A program made the position numbers and the translations under genes. Under the pieces are notes generated by a model, which made no database searches, was not told where the DNA came from, and saw only the letters and a list, made by a program, of their open reading frames with translations. Shown here one piece after another: positions 1-6,581 of a stretch of 7,189 nt of DNA. This stretch comes from Atopobium sp. Its GTDB lineage: Bacteria; Actinomycetota; Coriobacteriia; Coriobacteriales; Atopobiaceae. The stretch's first letter is position 1, and every line of letters begins with the position of its first letter. The DNA lies in the NCBI GenBank assembly GCA_015259045.1, contig JABZHD010000053.1, forward strand, positions 1 through 7,189. The letters are read 5' to 3'.

Positions 1-1
1 C

Positions 2-1891
2 TTTAATACTGAGGCTGGTCGTGTAGACGCAGTTCGCGGTGTTAACTTTGACCTTTGGGGCGGCCGTACTCTTGGTATCGTAGGTGAGTCTGGTTCTGGT
101 AAATCAGTAACTGCTCTGTCTCTTATTGGTCTTCTTGATGACAACGCTCACGTTACCGGCTCTATTAAGCTTGGTAATGAGGAACTCATTGGTAAGACCG
201 ACGAAGAGATGTCAGAGCTTCGTGGTACTAAGATTTCTATGATTTTCCAGGATCCACTGTCTGCTTTGACTCCAATGTTCTCTATTGGAGATCAGCTTGC
301 AGAGGCTCTGCTTACCCACAATCCTCATATGAGCAGGTCAGACGTTCGTAAGCGTTGTATTGAGCTTCTCTCTATTGTTGGTATTACTGATCCAGAGAAT
401 CGTCTGGATTCTTTCCCACATGAGTTCTCTGGTGGTATGCGTCAGCGTGTTGTTATCGCAATTGCAATTGCAAACAATCCTGACATCATCATTGCAGACG
501 AGCCAACCACCGCTCTTGACGTAACTATTCAGGCTCAGATTCTTGACGTCTTGAAGGTTGCACAGAAAGAGACGGGCGCAGCAGTTGTTCTGATTACTCA
601 CGACCTTGGTGTTGTTGCAGGTACTGCTGATGACATTATGGTTATGTATGCAGGTCGTGGCGTAGAGCGCGCAAGTGTTGATACGCTTTTTGCTGAGCCT
701 CGTCATCCTTATACCATGGGCCTTCTGGGTGCTGTTCCAAAACCTCACCTTCAGGCAGAGCACAGGCTTGTTCCTATTAAGGGCAATCCACCATCACTTG
801 CTGCCATTCCAACTGGTTGTCCTTTTAACCCACGTTGTCCTATGGCTACCGAGGAATGCTCCAAGAAAGAGCCAGTGCTGCTTCCTGCAAATGCTGCTGA
901 GGGCCACCTGGCATCTTGCCACCACCTTCAGGAGATTTGCGAGAAGAACCTCACCTATGCTGAGGTGTATCCAGACTTTGAGCCAATCCTTCCAAAGTGG
1001 GTTGATGTACCTCGTAACAAGCGTCCTGTTGTACTCAAGGTTGAGAATCTTACCAAGACTTTCCCTGTTCAGGGTAAGGGCTTTATTAGGCGCAGCAAGG
1101 GCACTATGACTGCTGTTGACCGTGCAAGCTTTGAGATCCATGAGGGAGAAACTCTTGCGCTTGTTGGCGAGTCTGGTTCTGGTAAATCAACAACTCTGAT
1201 GCAGATTATGGATTTGCTGAAGCCTGAGGATGGTCGTATTACGGTCCTTGGCAAAGATGTTGCTGAGCTTAAGAACGCTGCACAGCGTAGAGAGCTGCGT
1301 AAAGATCTTCAGGTTATCTTCCAGGATCCAATGAGTTCTCTGGACCCACGTATGCCTGTCTATGACGTTTTGGCTGAGCCACTTCAGGCACAGGGTTGGA
1401 ACAAAGAGGATATTAATACTCGTATTGGCGAGCTTATGCGTCTGGTTGGTATCAACCCAGACTATGTTGACCGCTTCCCATCCCAGTTCTCTGGTGGTCA
1501 GCGTCAGCGTATTGCTATTGCTCGTGCTCTTGCAACAAGTCCAAAGATTCTTCTCTTGGACGAGCCAATTGCATCTCTGGACGTTTCCATTCAGGCAGGT
1601 ATTATTAACCTCCTTGAGGATCTTCAGGTTCAGTTGAAGATTTCTTATCTCTTTGTTGCTCACGATCTTGCTGTTATTCGTCATATTTCTGACACGGTTG
1701 CTGTTATGCACCTGGGCAAGATTGTTGAGTACGGTGAGACGGAAGACGTCTTTACTAACCCACAAGATCCTTACACTAAGGCGCTTCTCTCGGCTATTCC
1801 AATTCCAGATCCAAAGATTGAGCGTACCCGCGAGCGTATGATCTACCAGGATGGTAAGCTGGTTCCTGCAACCCACATCTCTAACGAGTAA
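2..1891 (+). CDS. Oligo/dipeptide ABC transporter ATP-binding protein with two fused NBDs (DppD-DppF type), 5' partial
   Basis: Energises peptide import by hydrolysing ATP at the cytoplasmic face of a permease pair. The frame is open from base 2, so the start lies upstream; 629 residues are visible and probably about 15-30 are missing. In visible numbering, NBD1 has Walker A GESGSGKS (28-35), Q-loop FQDP (Gln83), signature FSGGMRQR (142-149), Walker B IIIADEP (Asp166-Glu167) and H-loop His200. An oligopeptide-transporter C-terminal segment (oligo_HPY type) follows, with Cys273, 279, 286 and 306. NBD2 has Walker A GESGSGKST (389-397), Gln441, signature FSGGQRQR (496-503), Walker B LLLDEP (Asp520-Glu521) and His554, then a second such tail without cysteines. 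Both ATP sites look intact. Single-chain DppD-DppF fusions are known in actinobacteria and other phyla. The peptide-binding lipoprotein gene downstream supports peptide transport. Substrate (oligopeptide, dipeptide, or nickel/glutathione-like ligands) cannot be fixed from sequence. Confidence 0.95.
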   Translation, partial: FNTEAGRVDAVRGVNFDLWGGRTLGIVGESGSGKSVTALSLIGLLDDNAHVTGSIKLGNEELIGKTDEEMSELRGTKISMIFQDPLSALTPMFSIGDQLAEALLTHNPHMSRSDVRKRCIELLSIVGITDPENRLDSFPHEFSGGMRQRVVIAIAIANNPDIIIADEPTTALDVTIQAQILDVLKVAQKETGAAVVLITHDLGVVAGTADDIMVMYAGRGVERASVDTLFAEPRHPYTMGLLGAVPKPHLQAEHRLVPIKGNPPSLAAIPTGCPFNPRCPMATEECSKKEPVLLPANAAEGHLASCHHLQEICEKNLTYAEVYPDFEPILPKWVDVPRNKRPVVLKVENLTKTFPVQGKGFIRRSKGTMTAVDRASFEIHEGETLALVGESGSGKSTTLMQIMDLLKPEDGRITVLGKDVAELKNAAQRRELRKDLQVIFQDPMSSLDPRMPVYDVLAEPLQAQGWNKEDINTRIGELMRLVGINPDYVDRFPSQFSGGQRQRIAIARALATSPKILLLDEPIASLDVSIQAGIINLLEDLQVQLKISYLFVAHDLAVIRHISDTVAVMHLGKIVEYGETEDVFTNPQDPYTKALLSAIPIPDPKIERTRERMIYQDGKLVPATHISNE

Positions 1892-1913
1892 CAAAGATTC
1901 AATAAATTTTCTG

Positions 1914-1946
1914 AAAACCCGCACTTAAAACTAGGTGCGGGTTTTT
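1914..1946 (+). terminator. Intrinsic terminator after the ABC ATPase gene
   Basis: The arms CCCGCAC (1918-1924) and GTGCGGG (1935-1941) form a perfect 7-bp GC-rich stem with a loop of about 10 nt. Five T residues (1942-1946) follow, with more Ts after one C. Four As precede the stem, so the A-tract and T-tract extend the helix and could also terminate transcription from the opposite strand. It lies 22 nt after the ATPase stop codon and separates that gene from the binding-protein gene. Confidence 0.9.
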
Positions 1947-1993
1947 CTTTGTTACAAATAGTGAACGAGGTTGTTACGGGAATGTTTCTGCTA

Positions 1994-2022
1994 TGGAGTA
2001 TTTTCAGGCAATTTCGTATAGT
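1994..2022 (+). promoter_or_regulatory. Possible promoter of the peptide-binding protein gene
   Basis: TATAGT (2017-2022) matches the sigma-70 -10 consensus at five of six positions. The best hexamer 17 bp upstream is TGGAGT (1994-1999), a poor -35. A promoter is expected here because a strong terminator lies just upstream and the gene starts about 40 nt downstream. The exact elements are an inference. Confidence 0.35.
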
Positions 2023-2054
2023 TAAGTGAATATCTGTAGGCCTTTAACGAAATG

Positions 2055-2061
2055 GGTGATC
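2055..2061 (+). promoter_or_regulatory. Ribosome binding site favouring the ATG at 2064
   Basis: GGTGATC is complementary to the 16S rRNA 3' end in the register AGGAGGTGATC. In that register the aligned spacing to the ATG at 2064 is normal (about 7 nt after the GGAGG position). The in-frame ATG at 2052 overlaps this site and has only a weak TAGG further upstream, so 2064 is the preferred start. Confidence 0.5.
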
Positions 2062-2063
2062 AT

Positions 2064-3827
2064 ATGGCTGACAGTTTTTCCCGTCGTTCGTTCTTTGCTC
2101 TGACTGGTATCACCGCCGCAGGCCTTGGCCTTGCTGGTTGTGCTCCATCAAATCCTCAGGGCGGCACTACCACCACTGGTACTGAGCCACAGGACGGCTC
2201 TCCTGCAAACACTCCTCTGGATCAGCTTCCACTTCCAGAGAAGGGCAAGACGTACAACAATCCTAAGTCTCGTGATGAGGTTAAGGATGGCGGTACTCTG
2301 ACTCAGCCAATCAACGAGATTGGTCCACAGTGGAATTACTACCAACTTGCTGGTAATACCTCTTACATGAACATCCTTCACGGTCTTATCAACCCTCGTG
2401 ACCTGTTCCTTAACAATGCTGATGGTGATAAGTTTGAGCCAAACAAGGATTACATCAAGGACTTCAAGGTAGAGGAGAAGGACGGCAAGCAGGTTGCTAC
2501 CCTTACCTTCACTGATCAGGCTACCTTCAACGATGGTACCGCTATTGATTGGACCGCAATTCAGACCGCATTCATTACTATGAGTGGTCAGAATAAAAAG
2601 TTTGCGGTTTCTTCAACTGATGGTTATAACAAGTATGAGTCTGTTGAGCAGGGCGATACTGCTAAGACCGCTGTTATTACCATGAAGGAAGCAGTCTATC
2701 CAATCGAGAGCATCTTGAGCTATGCTCTGCACCCAAAGCTTCAGGATCCAGACTTCTTCAACAATGGTTACAACAATGAGCCACACAACGAGCTTGGTTC
2801 TGGTCCTTATATTGTTGATTCTTTCGATGATTCTGCTGTAACCTTCAAGCCAAATCCAAAGTGGTGGGGTGACGCTCCTAAGCTTGATACCCTTGTCTAC
2901 AAGCAGATGGATACCCAGGCTTCCATTAACGCATTCAAGAACGAAGAGACTGACACTACTGGTTCTTCCGTCGCAGGTTCTGCTGAGCTTCTCTCTAACT
3001 TCACCGGTCTTGGTGATAAGGCACAGATTCGTCGTGGTCTTGGTATGTCTATTGCTGTTATCGAGCTTAACTCTACTCGCGGCGTTCTTCAGGATGTTGC
3101 AGTTCGTAAGGCATTCTGCCAGGTCGTTGACCCTGCAACTATCGTTTCTATCGTCTTCCAGGGTGTTAACTGGAAAGAGGACGTACCAGGCTCCATGCTT
3201 TGGCCTTACTGGGCAGCTGGCTATGACAACAACCTCCCAGACGATCTCAAGAACCTCAAGTCTGTTGACGAGCGCAAGGCTGCTGCTAAGAAGACCCTTG
3301 AGGATGCAGGCTACAAGCTTAACGGCGATTACTATGAGAAGGATGGCCAGCAGGTAACCTTTAGTTACACTCTGTTCGGTGACGGTACTACTGTTAAGAA
3401 CCGTGCTGCTGCAATCCAGAAGATGTGCAAGGATGCTGGCATTAACCTGACTCTTGACTCACACCCATCTTCTGAGTTCTCTGATGTTCTTACCTCTGGT
3501 AACTGGGATGTCTGCCTCTTTGGCTGGGTTGGTAGCTCAACTTCTTACAACAACGGTGGCCAGCTCTATGGTTCTGAGTCTGGATCCAACTTTGGTCAGC
3601 AGGGCTCCGCAGAGACCGATGAGATGTTTGCAAAGGTTGTCTCTACCAAGGACTTTGATGAGCGCATGAAGCTCATGAATGAGGCAGAGAAGAAGATGAT
3701 GCAGACTTACGCATATCTTCCTGTCTACACTGGTCCAGACTGCTACGTTGTTAAGAAGGGTCTTGCCAACTTTGGTCCATCACTCTTCCAGAGCGTACCT
3801 GCAACCATTGTTGGTTGGCAGAAGTAA
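2064..3827 (+). CDS. Peptide ABC transporter substrate-binding lipoprotein (SBP family 5, DppA/OppA-like), Tat-exported
   Basis: Extracytoplasmic receptor that captures peptides and delivers them to the importer whose ATPase is encoded upstream. With the start at 2064 the product has 587 residues; an in-frame ATG at 2052 would add four. The N-terminus carries a twin-arginine motif (SRRSFF, Arg7-Arg8), a hydrophobic Ala/Gly/Leu stretch, and the lipobox LAGC with Cys26 as the lipidated residue. A Pro/Thr/Gly-rich tether follows. Family-5 hallmarks are the segment ELGSGPYIVDSF (about 243-254) followed by PNPKWWGDAP, and the VRKAF region (about 347-351). The length is typical of large peptide-binding proteins. 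The gene is separated from the ATPase by a terminator, so it is probably transcribed separately. Strong codon bias, with GCG alanine codons nearly absent, suggests high expression. The family is secure; the exact ligand is unknown. Confidence 0.93.
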   Translation: MADSFSRRSFFALTGITAAGLGLAGCAPSNPQGGTTTTGTEPQDGSPANTPLDQLPLPEKGKTYNNPKSRDEVKDGGTLTQPINEIGPQWNYYQLAGNTSYMNILHGLINPRDLFLNNADGDKFEPNKDYIKDFKVEEKDGKQVATLTFTDQATFNDGTAIDWTAIQTAFITMSGQNKKFAVSSTDGYNKYESVEQGDTAKTAVITMKEAVYPIESILSYALHPKLQDPDFFNNGYNNEPHNELGSGPYIVDSFDDSAVTFKPNPKWWGDAPKLDTLVYKQMDTQASINAFKNEETDTTGSSVAGSAELLSNFTGLGDKAQIRRGLGMSIAVIELNSTRGVLQDVAVRKAFCQVVDPATIVSIVFQGVNWKEDVPGSMLWPYWAAGYDNNLPDDLKNLKSVDERKAAAKKTLEDAGYKLNGDYYEKDGQQVTFSYTLFGDGTTVKNRAAAIQKMCKDAGINLTLDSHPSSEFSDVLTSGNWDVCLFGWVGSSTSYNNGGQLYGSESGSNFGQQGSAETDEMFAKVVSTKDFDERMKLMNEAEKKMMQTYAYLPVYTGPDCYVVKKGLANFGPSLFQSVPATIVGWQK

Positions 3828-3862
3828 GCAAGGGACGAGGCGATCTTCTCGCAAAGTTCTTT

Positions 3863-3887
3863 TGAGAAAAAGTTTTAAATTTTCTCA
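3863..3887 (+). other. AT-rich hairpin downstream of the binding-protein gene
   Basis: TGAGAAAA (3863-3870) and TTTTCTCA (3880-3887) form a perfect 8-bp stem with a 9-nt loop. GCAA (3851-3854) and TTGC (3894-3897) can add an outer imperfect stem. There is no T-tract after it, so it is not a convincing intrinsic terminator. It may stabilise the mRNA 3' end or mark a processing site, and it is the only structure between the binding-protein stop codon and the tRNA. Confidence 0.5.
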
Positions 3888-3906
3888 GTAAAGTTGCTTG
3901 AAGATG

Positions 3907-3915
3907 TGTTAGTAT
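3907..3915 (+). promoter_or_regulatory. Possible extended -10 promoter for tRNA-Leu
   Basis: TG at 3907-3908, one spacer base, then TAGTAT (3910-3915) resemble an extended -10 element; the hexamer matches TATAAT at four of six positions, including the key second and last bases. The predicted transcript would start near 3922, about a dozen bases before the mature tRNA end. No good -35 hexamer is seen 16-18 bp upstream. Read-through from the binding-protein gene is an alternative source of transcription. Confidence 0.35.
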
Positions 3916-3934
3916 ATCCCTCGCTGCAAAGCAA

Positions 3935-4024
3935 GTCGGAGTGGCGGAATTGGCAGACGCGCTAGCTTGAGGTGCTAGTGACCTACTAACGGTTGTGCGG
4001 GTTCAAGTCCCGCCTCCGACACCA
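3935..4024 (+). tRNA. tRNA-Leu (anticodon GAG)
   Basis: A class II tRNA that reads CUC and CUU leucine codons. The acceptor arms GTCGGAG (3935-3941) and CTCCGAC (4014-4020) pair over 7 bp, followed by discriminator A and an encoded CCA (4021-4024). The anticodon arm CTAGC/GCTAG encloses the loop TTGAGGT, with the anticodon GAG at 3969-3971. A long variable arm (about 3979-3996) is typical of tRNA-Leu. The T arm GCGGG-TTCAAGT-CCCGC is canonical, and the D arm carries the GGCGGAAT...GGCAGACGC pattern common in bacterial tRNA-Leu. Length is 90 nt including CCA. Confidence 0.97.
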
Positions 4025-4033
4025 CGGAATTTC

Positions 4034-4062
4034 GGCGGATCTCTTCGGAGGTCCGCCTTTTT
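4034..4062 (+). terminator. Strong intrinsic terminator after tRNA-Leu
   Basis: GGCGGATCTC (4034-4043) and GAGGTCCGCC (4048-4057) form a 10-bp stem with one T-G wobble. It is capped by a stable C(TTCG)G tetraloop (4044-4047) and followed by five T residues (4058-4062). It begins 10 nt after the tRNA CCA end and insulates the tRNA from the phosphatase gene. Confidence 0.95.
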
Positions 4063-4064
4063 CG

Positions 4065-4070
4065 TATACT
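4065..4070 (+). promoter_or_regulatory. Possible -10 element for the phosphatase gene
   Basis: TATACT matches the -10 consensus at five of six positions and lies 42 nt before the GTG start. The corresponding -35 position falls inside the terminator hairpin and is a poor match. Only about 50 nt separate the terminator from the gene, so the promoter must be compact, depend on an alternative sigma factor or an activator, or be replaced by terminator read-through. Weak evidence. Confidence 0.25.
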
Positions 4071-4101
4071 TAGACTATGTGATTTGTTTTTCCTTGCTGG
4101 T

Positions 4102-4107
4102 AAGGAG
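4102..4107 (+). promoter_or_regulatory. Ribosome binding site deciding the phosphatase start
   Basis: AAGGAG is a strong Shine-Dalgarno sequence placed 5 nt before GTG 4113. An in-frame GTG at 4107 overlaps the last base of this site, so it cannot use it; 4113 is therefore the likely start. Confidence 0.8.
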
Positions 4108-4112
4108 TGACT

Positions 4113-6497
4113 GTGGCAGATAACAAGCTGAGCGTAAGGCGTGTTGAGGGAGTTGTCGACGGAACCGTTGCTGCAACTCTGTCTCAGTTGCTGCGCCTGA
4201 CCAGCGATGCAGTCATTGTTTTTAATATGGAGGGCACGGTTCTTCTCGCCAATGAGGAGGCAGAAAGCTTATTTGCTAAGGAAGACGGCACCATTGCCGG
4301 CCTGGATGTTCGCTTTTTGTTCACGCCGGCAAATCAAGAAAACCTGCAGAAACCGTTCTTTGTAGAGTCGTTGCCGTTTGCGATTGATGGCTCCACTTCC
4401 ATGGTGGCCGCTCCTGCGCAAGATGGCACGTCGCAGGTTTTGAGCGTACGCGCAGATTATGTTGGTGCGCCTACACAAGCTATTGTTTTGACAGCGTCTA
4501 AGCTTCGTGACATGGCTAGTCCTATGCACGATGATGAACGAATGGTGTTGGACCTTCGCCGAGCCAATAAGAGGCTCTCAGGAGCGCTTCAGATTGTTTT
4601 GGACACGCTTGACTCGGAAGATATGGGTCAGCTTATCGAGCGCGTGTTAGAAGAGCTCTCAGAGACTGTCGAGGCTGATGGTGCGCTTATCTATCTTGCT
4701 GAGCAAGACGGGTATCACCTTCATGGTGCAACGGAGTCTTTGAGAAGTGCGTCATTGGATAGAATTCCTCGCTACTTTGCATTTAACAGCTCTCTGGAGC
4801 GTTTGACGTTTTATTCCGAGCACGCACTTCGCTTGCATACCATGCCTTTGAACTCTAGCGCGCTCAAGCAGGGAAGAGTTAAAAAGCGCAACCTTGTTAA
4901 CGAAGAAACTCGTGAGGTCATAACCGTTGACGCAAGTCATTTGCCTCCGTTTACCAGCTTTCTTGTGGTTCCTGTGTGGTTTGGTGGCCACATTGTTGCT
5001 CTGATTGAGGTGGGCTGGGAGCGTAAGCGTGCGCTTTTGGTTGAAGACGCAAGACTTCTGGACTCCATTGCAAATTACCTCTCGGTGCAGCTTGTAGGCG
5101 CGTTGTCGGCCATGAGAACGCAGCGTAGAGACACGCTTCGCGAGGCATTAGCTCGCGTGCGTCAAGGATTGCTTCATAGCGCTGCAGAGGGCGAGAAAAT
5201 CTCTGGTGAGCGATTACAGCAGGTTATGAGGTCGGTGGGCACTGATCTCTCTGCACAGGTTTTCTCGGTAGATTGCTGTGAGGTCACAGGCAACATTACG
5301 CTCCATGCGCTTGGCGCTGAGCAAGCGTTTGGCGACGCTCAGGACGGTACGCAAGACATCGCACAGGCTGCGGCGGAGGCCGGCGGCGCGCAGGCTGCGG
5401 CGGAGGCCGGCGGCGCGCAGGATGGCGGCAACCAGATTGCGCTTCCATCGACGGTTGAGGGACTCGAGACAGGAGAGGGCGAGGCGTCAGTCAAAGAGGT
5501 TGAGCTTGAATCTGAGCTGAGTCGCGCGCTTGCTGCACAAGGTTTGCCCTGCAAGGGAGCTGTGCTTTTCTTGGGCAAGTTTGCTGGCGAGCAGCATACC
5601 TGGCTTTTCTTGCGAGAAGAAAACGCTGAGCCCTTAAGCGACATTGAGCTTGATTTCTTGGACCGCGTGATGCTTCTGGTTCACTCGTTGGCCGTTGGTG
5701 CCGAAGAGAGCCAGCAAAATAAGCATATCTCCCAGGCGCTGCAGTCGGGCATGAAAAATGACCTACAGAAGGTAAAAGGGATTTCTGCCGAGGGAATTTA
5801 TTCATCTGCAACCGCCGACGCGTTTGTTGGTGGCGATTTTTACAGCATGATTAAGCTGCCAGGCCGTCGTGCATGCATCATCATGGGTGACGTTTCTGGT
5901 AAGGGTATTGAGGCAGCTTCTATTTCATCCGCAGTTAAAACGGCACTTTCTGCCTATGCGTGGGAGGGAAGAACCCCTGCTCGCATGGTGGCAACGCTGA
6001 ATGAATTCCTGCTGGGCTTTTCGAGGGTAGAGACGTTTGCAACGCTTTTTGTGGGCATTGTTGACCTTACAACTTCATCGCTGACCTACTGCTCCGCTGG
6101 TCATCCACCTGCGATTTTGGTATCTGCTCAATCGGGCGATGCTGAGCTTTTGGATGTTCAGTCGGGCGTTGTGGGCGCGTTTCACGACATGGAGTACAAA
6201 AACGGTACGATTCGCTTGCACGAGGGCGATATCCTGCTGCTTTACACCGACGGAACCACGGAAGCTCGTAGCCCTGAAGGCGCTTTCTTTGGCGAGACCG
6301 GCCTGCGAGACATGATTATGAACGAGGTTCCTCGTGGCTTTGACGGCCTGCTCAATAGGTTCTTAAGCACGCTTGATCGCTATACCGGCCGAAGGCTTGA
6401 CGACGACGTTGCCATGGTTGCCCTGCGCTTTGACGAACTTGGCGGTGGCGACTCTGGTGCGCTTGGCAGCGCCGACTCTGGCGAGAAGAGCAACTAG
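4113..6497 (+). CDS. PAS-GAF sensor SpoIIE/RsbU-type PP2C serine phosphatase
   Basis: A probable cytosolic signal-responsive phosphatase that removes phosphate from a STAS anti-sigma antagonist. Starting at GTG 4113 it has 794 residues. A PAS-like domain (about 20-130, core LLRLTSDAVIVFNMEGTV) is followed by a short helical linker. A GAF domain spans about 165-330, with VVPVWFGGHIVALIEVGW near its end. A weaker GAF-like segment (about 345-530) is interrupted by an Ala/Gly/Gln-rich, then acidic insertion (about 402-465). The SpoIIE catalytic domain (about 556-775) keeps the metal-binding signatures GGDFYS (573-578), GDVSGKG (592-598), SAGHPPAI, LLYTDGTTEA (Asp713) and DDDVA (763-767). A Gly/Ser-rich tail ends the protein. 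No membrane segment is seen, so the signal is probably intracellular and its ligand is unknown. The next gene encodes the likely substrate, which supports the assignment. Codon use differs from the transporter genes. Confidence 0.9.
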   Translation: MADNKLSVRRVEGVVDGTVAATLSQLLRLTSDAVIVFNMEGTVLLANEEAESLFAKEDGTIAGLDVRFLFTPANQENLQKPFFVESLPFAIDGSTSMVAAPAQDGTSQVLSVRADYVGAPTQAIVLTASKLRDMASPMHDDERMVLDLRRANKRLSGALQIVLDTLDSEDMGQLIERVLEELSETVEADGALIYLAEQDGYHLHGATESLRSASLDRIPRYFAFNSSLERLTFYSEHALRLHTMPLNSSALKQGRVKKRNLVNEETREVITVDASHLPPFTSFLVVPVWFGGHIVALIEVGWERKRALLVEDARLLDSIANYLSVQLVGALSAMRTQRRDTLREALARVRQGLLHSAAEGEKISGERLQQVMRSVGTDLSAQVFSVDCCEVTGNITLHALGAEQAFGDAQDGTQDIAQAAAEAGGAQAAAEAGGAQDGGNQIALPSTVEGLETGEGEASVKEVELESELSRALAAQGLPCKGAVLFLGKFAGEQHTWLFLREENAEPLSDIELDFLDRVMLLVHSLAVGAEESQQNKHISQALQSGMKNDLQKVKGISAEGIYSSATADAFVGGDFYSMIKLPGRRACIIMGDVSGKGIEAASISSAVKTALSAYAWEGRTPARMVATLNEFLLGFSRVETFATLFVGIVDLTTSSLTYCSAGHPPAILVSAQSGDAELLDVQSGVVGAFHDMEYKNGTIRLHEGDILLLYTDGTTEARSPEGAFFGETGLRDMIMNEVPRGFDGLLNRFLSTLDRYTGRRLDDDVAMVALRFDELGGGDSGALGSADSGEKSN
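5364..5417 (+). repeat. Perfect 27-bp tandem duplication inside the phosphatase gene
   Basis: Two identical 27-bp units (5364-5390 and 5391-5417) are followed by 4 bases of a third copy. They encode the repeated peptide AQAAAEAGG, preserve the reading frame, and are far more GC-rich than the surroundings. The block lies in the linker inside the weak second GAF-like region. Exact identity suggests a recent slippage or duplication event. Confidence 0.95.
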
Positions 6498-6511
6498 ACG
6501 ATTTCTCGCCA
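6479..6511 (+). other. Stem-loop spanning the phosphatase stop codon
   Basis: TGGCGAGAA (6479-6487) and TTCTCGCCA (6503-6511) are perfect 9-bp complements, with a G-T wobble that can extend the stem inward. The stop codon TAG (6495-6497) lies in the loop. No T-tract follows, so it is not an intrinsic terminator. The stem touches the first base of an AAGGAG sequence (6511-6516), so it could influence ribosome loading or mRNA stability between the two regulatory genes. Confidence 0.5.
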
Positions 6512-6581
6512 AGGAGACGATTTTCTCGTCAAAAAATGCAGATATCTGAAATTCTTGTTGCTGCGCGGGAACAAGAAACGT

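Noticed and set aside
338..763. Long open frames on the minus strand opposite the ATPase gene (also 1187-1924 and 794-1141)
   Set aside because: They are shadows of the strongly biased plus-strand codons. Their translations show no recognisable domain, and every conserved ABC motif is on the plus strand.
1961..1983. Sigma-B-like promoter GTGAAC-N11-GGGAAT
   Set aside because: The spacer is too short and the -35 part matches poorly; the sigma-70-type TATAGT closer to the gene is more plausible.
3935..4062. tRNA-Leu as an integration site (attB) of a mobile element
   Set aside because: No duplicated tRNA 3' end, integrase gene or phage-like gene is visible in the window.
5364..5417. Tandem repeat as a CRISPR array
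   Set aside because: Two directly adjoining copies with no spacers, inside a coding frame.
5278..5520. Arg-rich frame overlapping the tandem repeat in the phosphatase gene
   Set aside because: Low-complexity out-of-frame translation of the GC-rich repeat; the phosphatase frame is continuous through it with clear domains on both sides.
6516..6536. GACGA/TCGTC hairpin as an intrinsic terminator between the regulatory genes
   Set aside because: The stem is only 5 bp and is followed by As, not Ts, on the plus strand.
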